A DNA stretch of 64,000 nt from Halovenus amylolytica. Its GTDB lineage: Archaea > Halobacteriota > Halobacteria > Halobacteriales > Haloarculaceae. The translations under genes and the position numbers were made by a program. Below, in pieces: positions 1 to 7,042 of the stretch. Positions within the stretch are counted from its first letter, which is position 1, and each line of letters starts with the position of its first letter. Where the stretch lies: positions 124,001 to 188,000 of the forward strand of contig SAYS01000007.1 of assembly GCA_004015825.1 (NCBI GenBank), in the 5' to 3' direction. The notes beneath the pieces were generated by a model. The model saw only the letters and a program-made list of their open reading frames with translations, was not told where the DNA came from and searched no databases.

Positions 1-787
1 TTGACGGGTCGACTGTCTCCCAGGCAGTCCGGGCGAGCGGACCGAGGTCGACCGATTCTCGCTGGCCGACATCACCCCCTTCTCTGGCTAGTGCGAGTGT
101 TTTCGTGATGAGTTCTTCCATCCGGTCGAGCGATTCGAGAGCTGTCTGGAGATGCGACGCTTCGGGATCAGACACAGTCTCGGAGACGAGTTCAGTGTAC
201 CCACGAGCAGCTGTCAGTGGATTTCGCAAGTCGTGTGCGAGGACCCAGCGAACTCGTCCAGTCGCTCGTTTTGCGCATCGAGCGCCGTGTCGTGTTTTTC
301 GCGTTCGAGTTCGTACTCACCCACCGGGTCAGAAGGCGGACGGACCGCTTCTCGTCTTCGTCGAACTCCCTCTCACGGGGCTGTTCTCCGGAGTAGCAGA
401 GTGTGGCATATACCTCACCATCGACCAGCAAAGGCGCACCAAATAACACTGCAGATTGGTTGTGTCACGCGCAATGTCGTCGCTGTACGCTGACGCACCT
501 GCATCTGAGACTGCGAGGATGTCCTGATCATCGACGACGTGTCGACACCAGGTCGTCTCCAGATCGTGTACGGTACGAGACTCGTACGCGCCGTGTTCAA
601 TCGTGGAGTCGATCACTTCGTAGTCGCCACCGGCAGTGTACGAGAGGACACCATACTGAACGCCCAGCCTGTCACGTCCAACCGCAATCGCACGCGCAAC
701 TTTTTCCTCCAGAGGTACCGATGGATCCGCACCAAGTTCGTAGAGGTCCTGAAAATAGTTTGTCGCCTCGGAGGTAGGAATGAAATA
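1..787 (-). pseudogene. GAF-domain histidine kinase, frameshifted and cut by the window edge
   Basis: Read on the minus strand, three frames join into one sensor kinase. A GAF-like N-terminus begins TSEATNYFQDLYELGADP and continues past residue-level matches to LLVDGEVYATLCY. It is followed by the H-box VLAHDLRNPLTAARGYTEL and a HisKA helix, and the ATPase domain lies beyond base 1. Three places each lack one base: about 440 (a T run), about 315, and about 245 (a G run). No good ATG is seen at the 5' end, which lies just after the glycosyltransferase stop. It is last in the response regulator-HEAT-glycosyltransferase cluster, so it may have been the cognate kinase. Real decay or sequencing errors would both explain the shifts. 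Confidence 0.7.
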
Positions 788-814
788 ACTGTAGTGGGGC
801 GAAGGTAAAAGAAA

Positions 815-2242
815 TTAGTCCTCCTCTGTTTTGAAGCCAGTTCGTTCCATCGCACCCCACGTCTCGACGCCTTTCAGATACTCTACGAGTCCCTGCCACG
901 CGACAACCGTTTTCCACTGACGGTAGCCGAAGTTCTCGAGAACCCCGTACCACAGCAGTCGAAGAATCTGCCACGGACTGTCGTACCGGTTGAAACTCCA
1001 GACCTCGCTGAACACACCGAACCAGGAGAGGAAGACACCGAAGCCGGTCGTCAACACGAAGAAAATGAAGAAAAACTCCACACTCAGGAGACCGAAATAC
1101 CACGCCAGGGGGAGAATGATGTAGCCGAGTCCTTCGATGAGTGGACCCAGGGTTTCGGCTGCGACGAAGAGAGGAAAGACAATGCTCCCGACGCGTCCGT
1201 ACTTTCGGTTGAACAGCATCCGGCGGTTCGTAACCACGGTCTCGACCATCCCGCGGTACCAGCGTCGCCGCTGGCGTCCGAGCATGCGACGAGTCGACGG
1301 CACTTCGGTCCACGCGACCGGTTCGGGCACGAAGTCGACGCTGTACTCACGACCTACGTCGGTCAGATACCGGTGGAGGCGGACGACGATATCGAAATCC
1401 TCCGTGATCGTGTCGTGGCGGTAGCCGCCGATTTCCTGAACGACGTCGGTCCGGAACAGTCCGAACGCCCCCGAAATGAGGATGAGCCCGTTGATCCGGT
1501 TGAGCCCCAGCCGTCCGGAGTAAAATGCACGGAGGTACTCCATCACCTGCAGTCCCGGGAGGCCGGTTTTGGGGAGTGCAACCGACTTCACGTTGCCACC
1601 CTCGATCGTACACTCGTTTGCGATCCGGATGACCCCACCCGAGGCGACAGCTGTCTTCGGGTGTTCGAGAAACGGTCGCACGAGCTGGAGCAAGGCGTTG
1701 CGGTCGATGATCGTATCCGAATCGACGGCACAGAATAGTTCCATCTCGGTCAACCAGATGCCCGCGTTGAGTGCGTCACTCTTGCCACCGTTTTCTTTGT
1801 CCACGACGAGCAGTTCCTCGTATCTCGTCGAGCGATACACACCGTGAATCTGTTCTGCTGGCACGTCGATGGGGATGTCGGCATCGATACGTTCGAGGTC
1901 GAAGTTCTCGACGAGTCGTTCGAGTGTGTCGTCCGTCGACCCATCGTTGACGACGACGATCTCGACCTCCGGATAGTTCAGCGATAGCATCGACTGCACA
2001 CTCTCGACGATCGTCGCAGCCTCGTTGTACGCCGGCACGACGACCCCGATGCCGGGGTAGAACGGACTCGCAAACTGCCGGAACGGGGGGTCCCAGCGTG
2101 ACTCCCGGACATCGTCCCGGAGTTCGAGTAACGCCAGGACGTGGATGAAGAGATAGTAGATGTTGACGAGAATGTAGTAGCTGACGACGAAGAGTCCAAA
2201 CGCAAAAAACGTCTGTGTGAACAGGTGTGTGAGCGTGTTCAT
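815..2242 (-). CDS. Membrane-bound family 2 glycosyltransferase (processive type)
   Basis: A 475-residue GT-A fold polysaccharide synthase. Membrane segment(s) at about residues 11-38 precede the catalytic domain (VVVPAYNEA near 67-75), the metal-binding DSD at 174-176, TED at 280-282 (the usual catalytic base region) and QRRRW at 324-328. The last motif is typical of processive BcsA/NodC/hyaluronan-type enzymes. Several hydrophobic segments follow from about residue 350, where the export channel is built in this family. It starts one base after the stop of the upstream HEAT gene, so the two are translationally coupled. The likely product is an extracellular polysaccharide; the sugar cannot be told from sequence. 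Confidence 0.88.
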   Translation of the reverse strand: MNTLTHLFTQTFFAFGLFVVSYYILVNIYYLFIHVLALLELRDDVRESRWDPPFRQFASPFYPGIGVVVPAYNEAATIVESVQSMLSLNYPEVEIVVVNDGSTDDTLERLVENFDLERIDADIPIDVPAEQIHGVYRSTRYEELLVVDKENGGKSDALNAGIWLTEMELFCAVDSDTIIDRNALLQLVRPFLEHPKTAVASGGVIRIANECTIEGGNVKSVALPKTGLPGLQVMEYLRAFYSGRLGLNRINGLILISGAFGLFRTDVVQEIGGYRHDTITEDFDIVVRLHRYLTDVGREYSVDFVPEPVAWTEVPSTRRMLGRQRRRWYRGMVETVVTNRRMLFNRKYGRVGSIVFPLFVAAETLGPLIEGLGYIILPLAWYFGLLSVEFFFIFFVLTTGFGVFLSWFGVFSEVWSFNRYDSPWQILRLLWYGVLENFGYRQWKTVVAWQGLVEYLKGVETWGAMERTGFKTEED

Positions 2243-2243
2243 A

Positions 2244-3362
2244 TTACGTGTTCATTGTCTCGTTGCGTGCCGCTCGGTCGTAGGCCACATGTTCCTGGCT
2301 CCAGGCCCAGGCGCCGCCGAGCGTCCTGTGCGTGCGATCCAGCAACTCGTCTTCGTGTTCGACCAGTGCGTTCGTCCCGGTGAGACGTGCACGGTCGTTC
2401 TCCTCGAATTCGAGTGCTGCGGTGAGTTTCGACAGCGCCTGGTCGTCTCCCCACCGGGCAAGCATCTCGTAGACGGCGCTGCGGACCCGCGGTGAGGGAT
2501 CAGTGAGCAGTCGGTCGGTATAGCGTCCCGCTCGAAGGTCGTCCCGCCAGCCGATATTTTTCAACGCCCCCGCGGCGGACTCCCGAACCACCTCGTCGTC
2601 GTGTTCGAGCATCGCCGTCAGCCATGAGATGTCCTCTTCTGTGACGTTCGTCCCGACGTGTTCACAGACGGTCAACACCTGCACGAGCAGCGACTGTGAC
2701 CATGCGTCGTAGTGTGTTGCTGCCATCTGGAACAGCGCCTGTGGATCTTCGGTCGCGATTCGGTAGAGCGTGTCCTGCCCGAACACAGTGAACTGGGTAG
2801 TCGCATCGTCGAGGAGGATCGAAATACCCTCGACAGCTGTATCGAGGTCGTCACTCTCCCATCGCAGGCGTGCCACAGCGGCGCGTTCCCGCGGTGTTCG
2901 TGGTTCGAAATCTGTCGCGTGTAGCGACTCTGGGTCCGCCAGCAGCGTGAGCCAGGTCAGTGCAGCCAGGCGTGTGTACTCCTCACGTTTGCCAAGCTGT
3001 CGTTTCGAATGCTCGGGAATACCCAGTTCCCGGCCAAGTTCCTGCAGTTGATCGACGTCTTGTCCGTCGAGTTCGCGGATGTACTCGTCGAGTAACGATT
3101 CGACGACATCGCGCTCGACACTCGACAGCGACGACACCCACGGCCGCCACTCGGCATCCGGGTCGAACATCCGTTCGAGGAGTTCGTCCTGGAGGTCGTC
3201 CCGGACCTGATCGCGGCGGGTATCCTGCACCGAGCGATAGATCGACCAGATAGTGGTGAGCCAGAACATCACGACGAGGGCTAGACCGACGACCAGCGCG
3301 AGGAGGACGAGAACGACGACGAGCGGGACAGTGTAGCCGAACGCGGAGATACTACTTGCCAT
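2244..3362 (-). CDS. Membrane-anchored HEAT-repeat protein
   Basis: The 372-residue protein has an N-terminal hydrophobic helix (about residues 12-40, rich in V and L) followed by a mostly helical acidic region. Sequences such as WLTAMLEHDDEVVRESAAGA and SPRVRSAVYEMLARWGDDQA show the HEAT/PBS-lyase repeat pattern. HEAT proteins are scaffolds, so it probably docks something to the adjacent glycosyltransferase at the membrane. It lies between a response regulator (18 bp upstream) and the glycosyltransferase (1 bp downstream), which suggests one operon. The exact partner is unknown. Confidence 0.75.
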   Translation of the reverse strand: MASSISAFGYTVPLVVVLVLLALVVGLALVVMFWLTTIWSIYRSVQDTRRDQVRDDLQDELLERMFDPDAEWRPWVSSLSSVERDVVESLLDEYIRELDGQDVDQLQELGRELGIPEHSKRQLGKREEYTRLAALTWLTLLADPESLHATDFEPRTPRERAAVARLRWESDDLDTAVEGISILLDDATTQFTVFGQDTLYRIATEDPQALFQMAATHYDAWSQSLLVQVLTVCEHVGTNVTEEDISWLTAMLEHDDEVVRESAAGALKNIGWRDDLRAGRYTDRLLTDPSPRVRSAVYEMLARWGDDQALSKLTAALEFEENDRARLTGTNALVEHEDELLDRTHRTLGGAWAWSQEHVAYDRAARNETMNT

Positions 3363-3380
3363 CAGTGTCCCCTGCTCTGG

Positions 3381-3758
3381 TTACGCATTCAGAGACCTCT
3401 GGACGCGTGCCAGCAGTTCAGAGGCACGAAATGGCTTCGTAATGTAGTCGTCTGCGCCGCTTTCGAACCCTTCCGTCAGGTGTTCTTCCCGCCCGCGCGA
3501 GGTGAGGAAAATAACGGGTAGATCAGGATCAACAGCCAGTTCGCCGTTCCGGATCATACGGAGCAGTCGTGTACCGTCAAGCCTGGGCATCATCACGTCG
3601 AGGACCGCTAGCTGAGGTGTGTACCCCTCGTTCAGGAGGTCGGCTGCTTCACGGCCGTCCTCGCAGACCCGGAGCGAATAGCCGGCACTCTCTAGTCGGT
3701 GAGTGAGGAGATTTCGGATTGGCTCGTCGTCGTCGGCAACGAGTATGTCTCCGCTCAT
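3381..3758 (-). CDS. Stand-alone CheY-like response regulator receiver
   Basis: A single receiver domain of 125 residues with no output domain. The acidic pocket is DDD at 9-11, the phospho-acceptor is D54 in AVLDVMMP, the switch threonine is in FLTSRG and the conserved lysine is K108 in TKPF. It probably works by protein-protein contact, as CheY does. It is the first gene of the minus-strand cluster with the HEAT protein, glycosyltransferase and broken kinase. A phospho-signal controlling polysaccharide synthesis is a reasonable inference, not shown directly. Confidence 0.88.
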   Translation of the reverse strand: MSGDILVADDDEPIRNLLTHRLESAGYSLRVCEDGREAADLLNEGYTPQLAVLDVMMPRLDGTRLLRMIRNGELAVDPDLPVIFLTSRGREEHLTEGFESGADDYITKPFRASELLARVQRSLNA

Positions 3759-3883
3759 CTATATCATTACCAGGAACTCCTAAAGTATAAGCAATAGTAT
3801 TTTAAAGTAGATCTATTTTTGTTAGCTTTACTATTGTAAATGTATCACCTTTATCCAATCAATTGGTCGACCCCACAGATGTG

Positions 3884-4008
3884 TTTAAATATGATTACAA
3901 GACCAGCACATGCCAGACACAGCCCACGTCATCGCTGGCCGCTGTACGACCGTCTTCGAAGGCACTCGCCAACAGTACGGCGATGTAATTGTATTGATAA
4001 AGCCTAGT
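3884..4008 (+). pseudogene. Duplicated promoter and 5' end of the NucS-N-domain gene, copy 1
   Basis: A TTTAAAT box at 3884-3890 is followed by an ATG at 3910 and about 33 codons matching the start of the intact gene at 5872 (MPDTAHVIAGRCTTVFEGTR). The match ends at KP, near 4005, and runs into unrelated sequence before the vapB promoter. This is the most diverged of the three copies (missing residues and Q-Y-G for QEQHG). The open frame continues by chance into vapB in another frame. Confidence 0.75.
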
Positions 4009-4032
4009 AGATCCCATCCAGACACCCTGACC

Positions 4033-4061
4033 AAATATTTAGGTACTACTGCGTGTAGTAC
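4033..4061 (+). promoter_or_regulatory. vapB promoter with palindromic operator
   Basis: An AAATATTTA TATA-like box (4033-4041) sits about 30 bp before the vapB ATG. The perfect inverted repeat GTACTAC (4043-4049) / GTAGTAC (4055-4061) lies between box and start. This is the expected place for antitoxin autorepression. The spacing suggests a leaderless or near-leaderless mRNA. Confidence 0.6.
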
Positions 4062-4066
4062 TACAC

Positions 4067-4348
4067 ATGAGCACAGAGAACGAACCCGAGGGCAAGACGA
4101 CCCGTCTCACACGGAAGGGACAGGTAACCATCCCGAAGGAACTGCGCGAGGAATTCGGTCTCGAAGAGGGAGACGAACTGCTCTGGCAAAAGACCGAGAA
4201 GGGTATCACAGTCAGGAAGACGACTCGTTCGGCTGGGCGTGGGATGCTCGTCGACGATGATGTCCCAGCGGAGAAACGAGAGGAGATGGCCGAGGAGCTG
4301 GAGGCAGAAATCCGTACGAACAGGGAAACAGAGTGGACGCCTGAATGA
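4067..4348 (+). CDS. vapB: AbrB/SpoVT-type antitoxin (VapB-like)
   Basis: This 93-residue protein has a swapped-hairpin AbrB domain at the N-terminus: TRLTRKGQVTIPKELREEFG (about 12-31), then LEEGDELLWQ. The acidic C-terminal tail should bind the toxin. It overlaps the PIN toxin gene by four bases (ATGA). A perfect inverted repeat lies just upstream, consistent with autoregulation. The module is flanked by two partial copies of the 5' end of the gene at 5872, so it looks like inserted cargo. Confidence 0.88.
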   Translation: MSTENEPEGKTTRLTRKGQVTIPKELREEFGLEEGDELLWQKTEKGITVRKTTRSAGRGMLVDDDVPAEKREEMAEELEAEIRTNRETEWTPE

Positions 4349-4746
4349 CGCGGTATACTGTCGATGGCGTGGCGATGGCCCGCTATCTCGTCGACCGTCT
4401 GCCGCCAGCCGCAGATGACGTGTTTGAACGGGCCGAGGAGGGGATCGATGTACTCGAAGCACCCACAGTCACGGTGAGTGAGGCAATCTGGACAGCGGTC
4501 AACAAAAGAGTGATTGCGGATGTCGAAGTCGACACGACACCGAACGCAGTTCTGCGAGGGCTCGTCAACGATGGGCCGGTACAGATTGCACAGACAGACG
4601 AGCAGGATTTGGCAGTCTACGGGAGCCTCATCGATCACCATACGCTCCATGACGCACTGATTATTGCAAACCACCGTGTGCGGGGAACTGAAGCAATTGT
4701 CACGAGTGACGACGGGTTCGCTGCTGAGAAAACAATCTGGCAGTAG
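4345..4746 (+). CDS. vapC: PIN-domain toxin (VapC-like ribonuclease)
   Basis: A 133-residue PIN domain. Likely metal-binding acids are D7 (YTVDG), E46 (VSEAIW), D103 (LHDALII) and D122/D123 (TSDDGF), the usual PIN quartet spacing. The family cuts RNA, often tRNA or rRNA, and is held inactive by the antitoxin. It starts inside the vapB stop, as in typical antitoxin-first vapBC operons. All key acids are present, so it is probably active. Confidence 0.85.
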   Translation: MTRYTVDGVAMARYLVDRLPPAADDVFERAEEGIDVLEAPTVTVSEAIWTAVNKRVIADVEVDTTPNAVLRGLVNDGPVQIAQTDEQDLAVYGSLIDHHTLHDALIIANHRVRGTEAIVTSDDGFAAEKTIWQ

Positions 4747-4755
4747 AGCCGATCG

Positions 4756-4902
4756 TTTATATCAGATCACGGGACCACTCGGCGTATGCCCGACTCAGCC
4801 CACGTCATCGCTGGCCGCTGCACGACAGTCTTCGAAGGCACCCGCGAACAGGAACAACACGGCGACATGCTCGTGCTCGTCAAGCCCGACAAGACTAGCT
4901 GA
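4756..4902 (+). pseudogene. Duplicated promoter and 5' end of the NucS-N-domain gene, copy 2
   Basis: TTTATAT at 4756-4762 and the ATG at 4786 have almost the same spacing as in the intact gene (5841/5872). The 38-codon open frame matches its first 35 codons closely, through REQEQHGDMLVLVKPD, then ends K-T-S-stop. It is much closer to the intact copy than copy 1 is. The gene body is missing; a TumE/TumA-like module follows. If transcribed it would give only a short truncated peptide. Confidence 0.8.
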
Positions 4903-4942
4903 CTACTAGTAGATCGTTCATGACAGTACCACTGAATATAGA

Positions 4943-4963
4943 TGTTGGTGTAGCACACCAACA
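4943..4963. promoter_or_regulatory. Operator palindrome 1 before tumE-like gene
   Basis: Perfect 9-bp inverted repeat TGTTGGTGT / ACACCAACA with a 3-base spacer. It shares the TGTTGGT/ACCAACA core with a second palindrome 15 bp downstream. A pair of sites ahead of a toxin-antitoxin operon fits autorepression by the HTH antitoxin. Confidence 0.65.
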
Positions 4964-4977
4964 ACAAGAGCTATGTT

Positions 4978-5000
4978 ATGTTGGTCCATTAGACCAACAT
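4978..5000. promoter_or_regulatory. Operator palindrome 2 before tumE-like gene
   Basis: Perfect 9-bp inverted repeat ATGTTGGTC / GACCAACAT with a 5-base spacer, ending 11 bp before the chosen start codon at 5012. Same half-site core as the palindrome at 4943-4963. Confidence 0.65.
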
Positions 5001-5011
5001 GGGACGTAACG

Positions 5012-5320
5012 ATGGGATCGACGGTCATCTACAGAGACACAGACGTCTACGAAGATGGGTCTCGGTACGAGATGATTATGACCAAGATTCCAGAAAGCGA
5101 CGAGTACCCGAAAGGAATCAAATACCGCTTCCAGTACATGGCTGACGATGGTCAAACACTGTTGCGGTTCGATAACTTCCCGGATCATCCGGGTGTGGAT
5201 CGCCACCACTACCACACATCTGACGGTGTCTACGATGACATCGAGTACACTGGCCCGAAAGAACACGTCCAGAAGTTCTACGAACAGATGGATGCGCTTC
5301 GCAGCGGTGATCAATTATGA
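5012..5320 (+). CDS. TumE-like toxin (DUF6516 family)
   Basis: This 102-residue protein begins at ATG 5012 (MGSTVIYRDTDVYEDGSRYE). The frame is open further upstream, but that would run through the operator palindromes. The strand/loop pattern YRFQYMADDGQTLLRFDNFPDHPG...HHYH resembles the DUF6516/TumE toxins of archaea and bacteria, which are normally paired with an HVO_A0114-type HTH antitoxin. Exactly such a gene follows, overlapping by four bases. The mechanism of this family is poorly defined, and the family call is from memory. Confidence 0.7.
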   Translation: MGSTVIYRDTDVYEDGSRYEMIMTKIPESDEYPKGIKYRFQYMADDGQTLLRFDNFPDHPGVDRHHYHTSDGVYDDIEYTGPKEHVQKFYEQMDALRSGDQL

Positions 5321-5826
5321 CCGACAAACCAACGCAAACCAACCACGGCAGCAACAGTGCCGACCCCGATGAGGAAGGAGTCGTAATAGATGAAACAGAG
5401 GCAGGCTTTCTCGAAGACCGTGCCGCGGACGAGTACCCGTCGGTGCTACAAATTACTTCCGAGTCCGGAGAGAAACACCGTAAAGATGCTCTCGATCGAC
5501 TGGATCGCTGGGAGGCAGGCGAAGACGTTCCACACGTCATAAACTTCCAGAATCCGAGTGACCTCCGAGCGCTACTGACCGACCGTCGCGTCGAACTCCT
5601 TCGGAGTATTATGGCTGCGAAGCCGGACAGTATCCGCCAACTGGCCAGCCGTCTCGACCGTGATGTCAAGACCGTTCACGACGACCTCGGAGTCCTCGCA
5701 GAGTACGATATTATCCACTACGAACAGGACGGGCGTGCAAAACGCCCGTTCGTTCCGTACGACAGTATCGAGGTCAGTCTCGAAATTTCGACGCCACAGC
5801 CAGCTGATGATACTATCTCTGCCTGA
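5317..5826 (+). CDS. HVO_A0114-type HTH antitoxin (TumA-like)
   Basis: A 169-residue protein with a disordered acidic N-terminus and a C-terminal winged-helix domain: LTDRRVELLRSIMAAKPDSI, RQLASRLDRDVKTVHDDLGV, then AEYDIIHYEQDG. It matches the haloarchaeal HVO_A0114 DNA-binding family that accompanies TumE/DUF6516 toxins. The gene order is toxin first, the reverse of vapBC. It is the likely binder of the two TGTTGGT palindromes at 4943 and 4978. The module ends just before the intact copy of the duplicated promoter. Confidence 0.8.
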   Translation: MTDKPTQTNHGSNSADPDEEGVVIDETEAGFLEDRAADEYPSVLQITSESGEKHRKDALDRLDRWEAGEDVPHVINFQNPSDLRALLTDRRVELLRSIMAAKPDSIRQLASRLDRDVKTVHDDLGVLAEYDIIHYEQDGRAKRPFVPYDSIEVSLEISTPQPADDTISA

Positions 5827-5840
5827 GCCTGGTCCTGATC

Positions 5841-5847
5841 TTTATAT
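5841..5847 (+). promoter_or_regulatory. TATA box of the intact NucS-N-domain gene
   Basis: TTTATAT lies about 28 bp before the ATG at 5872, so the transcript is probably leaderless. The flanking bases match the TATA region of truncated copy 2 (4756), showing the promoter was duplicated along with the coding start. Confidence 0.7.
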
Positions 5848-5871
5848 CGGATCACGCGACCAGTCCGGGCT

Positions 5872-6606
5872 ATGCCCGAACCAGCCCACGTCATCGCTGG
5901 CCGCTGTACGACCGTCTTCAAGGGAACGCGCGAGCAGGAACAGCACGGCGACATGCTCGTTCTGGTCAAGCCCGACAGCACAGTACTCGTCCACGACGCC
6001 GACGGCTACCAGCCCGTAGCGTGGCTGACCCGCCCGGAGTCCGTCACCGTAACGGGGGACACCGTCGCCGCACGCGATGGCGACCAGTCCTTGCGGGTGA
6101 CCGTCCACGACGCGCACGCTCGCGAACAGTACCCACTCGGCGAGGCGGGCGTTCCGGTCGGGGAGTGCCCGGACTGTGAGCGTTCGATCGTCCGCTCGCG
6201 CGGGACACTCTCCTGTCCGGACTGCGACACCGAGCATCCGATTCCCTCCAGCGCGACAGTGCTCGACGAGTACTGTCCGGACTGTGGACTGCCCCAGGTT
6301 CGTGTCCAGCGGGGCTGTTCGTTCGTTCTCTGTCCATCCTGTGACTCGCTGACCGAGCGGGTCCGGGCAGCCTTCGACCGGGAGTGGGACTGTCCCGATT
6401 GTGACGGTAAGCTGCGGGTCCTGTATCGTGGTGGCTTGCTGCTCGGCTGTGACGAGTACCCCGACTGCGAGACAGCTTACTCCTTCCCCAGCGGGAGCCA
6501 CGAGGGAGAGTGTGACTGTGGACTCCCGGTGTTCGAGACTGCAAGTGGGCTGCGATGTCTGGATTCGGACTGTGAGATTGAGGTTGACGAGGCGGTGGCG
6601 AGATGA
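5872..6606 (+). CDS. NucS-N-terminal-like domain protein with four zinc ribbons
   Basis: The 244-residue protein starts with a domain resembling the N-terminal DNA-binding region of NucS/DUF91 (GRCTTVFKGTR ... MLVLVKPDSTVLVHDADGYQPVAWL, about 10-51). No RecB-like nuclease core follows. Instead there are four cysteine pairs or ribbons: CPDC 99-102/CPDC 115-118, CPDC 135-138/CPSC 154-157, CPDC 174-177 with C193/C199 (topoisomerase C4-like), and CDC 214-216 with C229/C234. DNA or RNA binding is likely; nuclease activity is not supported. Its 5' end occurs twice more upstream, each followed by a toxin-antitoxin module. Confidence 0.72.
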   Translation: MPEPAHVIAGRCTTVFKGTREQEQHGDMLVLVKPDSTVLVHDADGYQPVAWLTRPESVTVTGDTVAARDGDQSLRVTVHDAHAREQYPLGEAGVPVGECPDCERSIVRSRGTLSCPDCDTEHPIPSSATVLDEYCPDCGLPQVRVQRGCSFVLCPSCDSLTERVRAAFDREWDCPDCDGKLRVLYRGGLLLGCDEYPDCETAYSFPSGSHEGECDCGLPVFETASGLRCLDSDCEIEVDEAVAR

Positions 6607-6643
6607 TGGCCATTTTTGCATACTCAAATTCGATGGGAAGAAT

Positions 6644-6908
6644 CTGAAACAGCAAGAAAGCCCCGGCTGGCTCCAGTTGGGGGACTCGCTGCGCGCTCCC
6701 TTCGGTCGCGTGCTAGCGTCGTCCGCCTTCCCGGAGCCAGCCGCCCCTTTCAGTCCCACCCGTATCGGCTGGCCGACCGAGCTATGTGGGTGGGACTGAA
6801 AGGGGCCGACTGCTCGATCCTTCCCGGACGAAGTAAGCACCGCAGCGTAGCGAGGAGCGCAACGAGTCCCAGATGGTCGAGCAGTCGGGGGCTTTCTTGC
6901 TGTTTCAG
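6644..6908. repeat. Cloverleaf-like dispersed repeat, copy 1 (complete)
   Basis: A 265-bp element in the gap before leuS. Its ends are a perfect 21-bp inverted repeat (6644-6664 / 6888-6908) with core AACAGCAAGAAAGCCCC. Inside are three hairpins: GGCTGGCTCC (6665-6674) / GGAGCCAGCC (6733-6742); the central CCCCTTTCAGTCCCACCC (6744-6761) with its complement (6788-6805); and CCGACTGCTCGA (6806-6817) / TCGAGCAGTCGG (6877-6888). There is no open frame of its own. It could be a MITE, a processed RNA or a bidirectional terminator. Confidence 0.85.
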
Positions 6909-7042
6909 GCGATAGTCTTCGATTCATTGTTTCGTAGGGATTTCGAGCTGTCATTGCTCCCTCGCGATTGCCACACTCAATACAATCCACTCCACAACTG
7001 AAGGTGGCAGGTATTTTAGGCTCGGAACGCAGACGGTTGGGT

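Noticed and set aside
672..1313. Long open frames antisense to or overlapping the glycosyltransferase
   Set aside because: High G+C codon bias leaves long shadow frames; their composition (many R and S) is unlike haloarchaeal proteins.
3910..4260. 116-codon frame from the copy 1 start into vapB
   Set aside because: Only the first third is related to a real protein; the rest is out-of-frame vapB sequence.
5118..5669. Minus-strand 183-codon frame over the TumE/TumA-like module
   Set aside because: Arg/Ser-rich shadow; two plausible overlapping genes occupy the plus strand.
6744..6805. Resemblance of the TTTCAGTCCCAC motif to haloarchaeal CRISPR repeats (TTCAATCCCAC type)
   Set aside because: Only a single inverted pair per locus, no regular spacers and no cas genes nearby; the similarity is short and may be chance.
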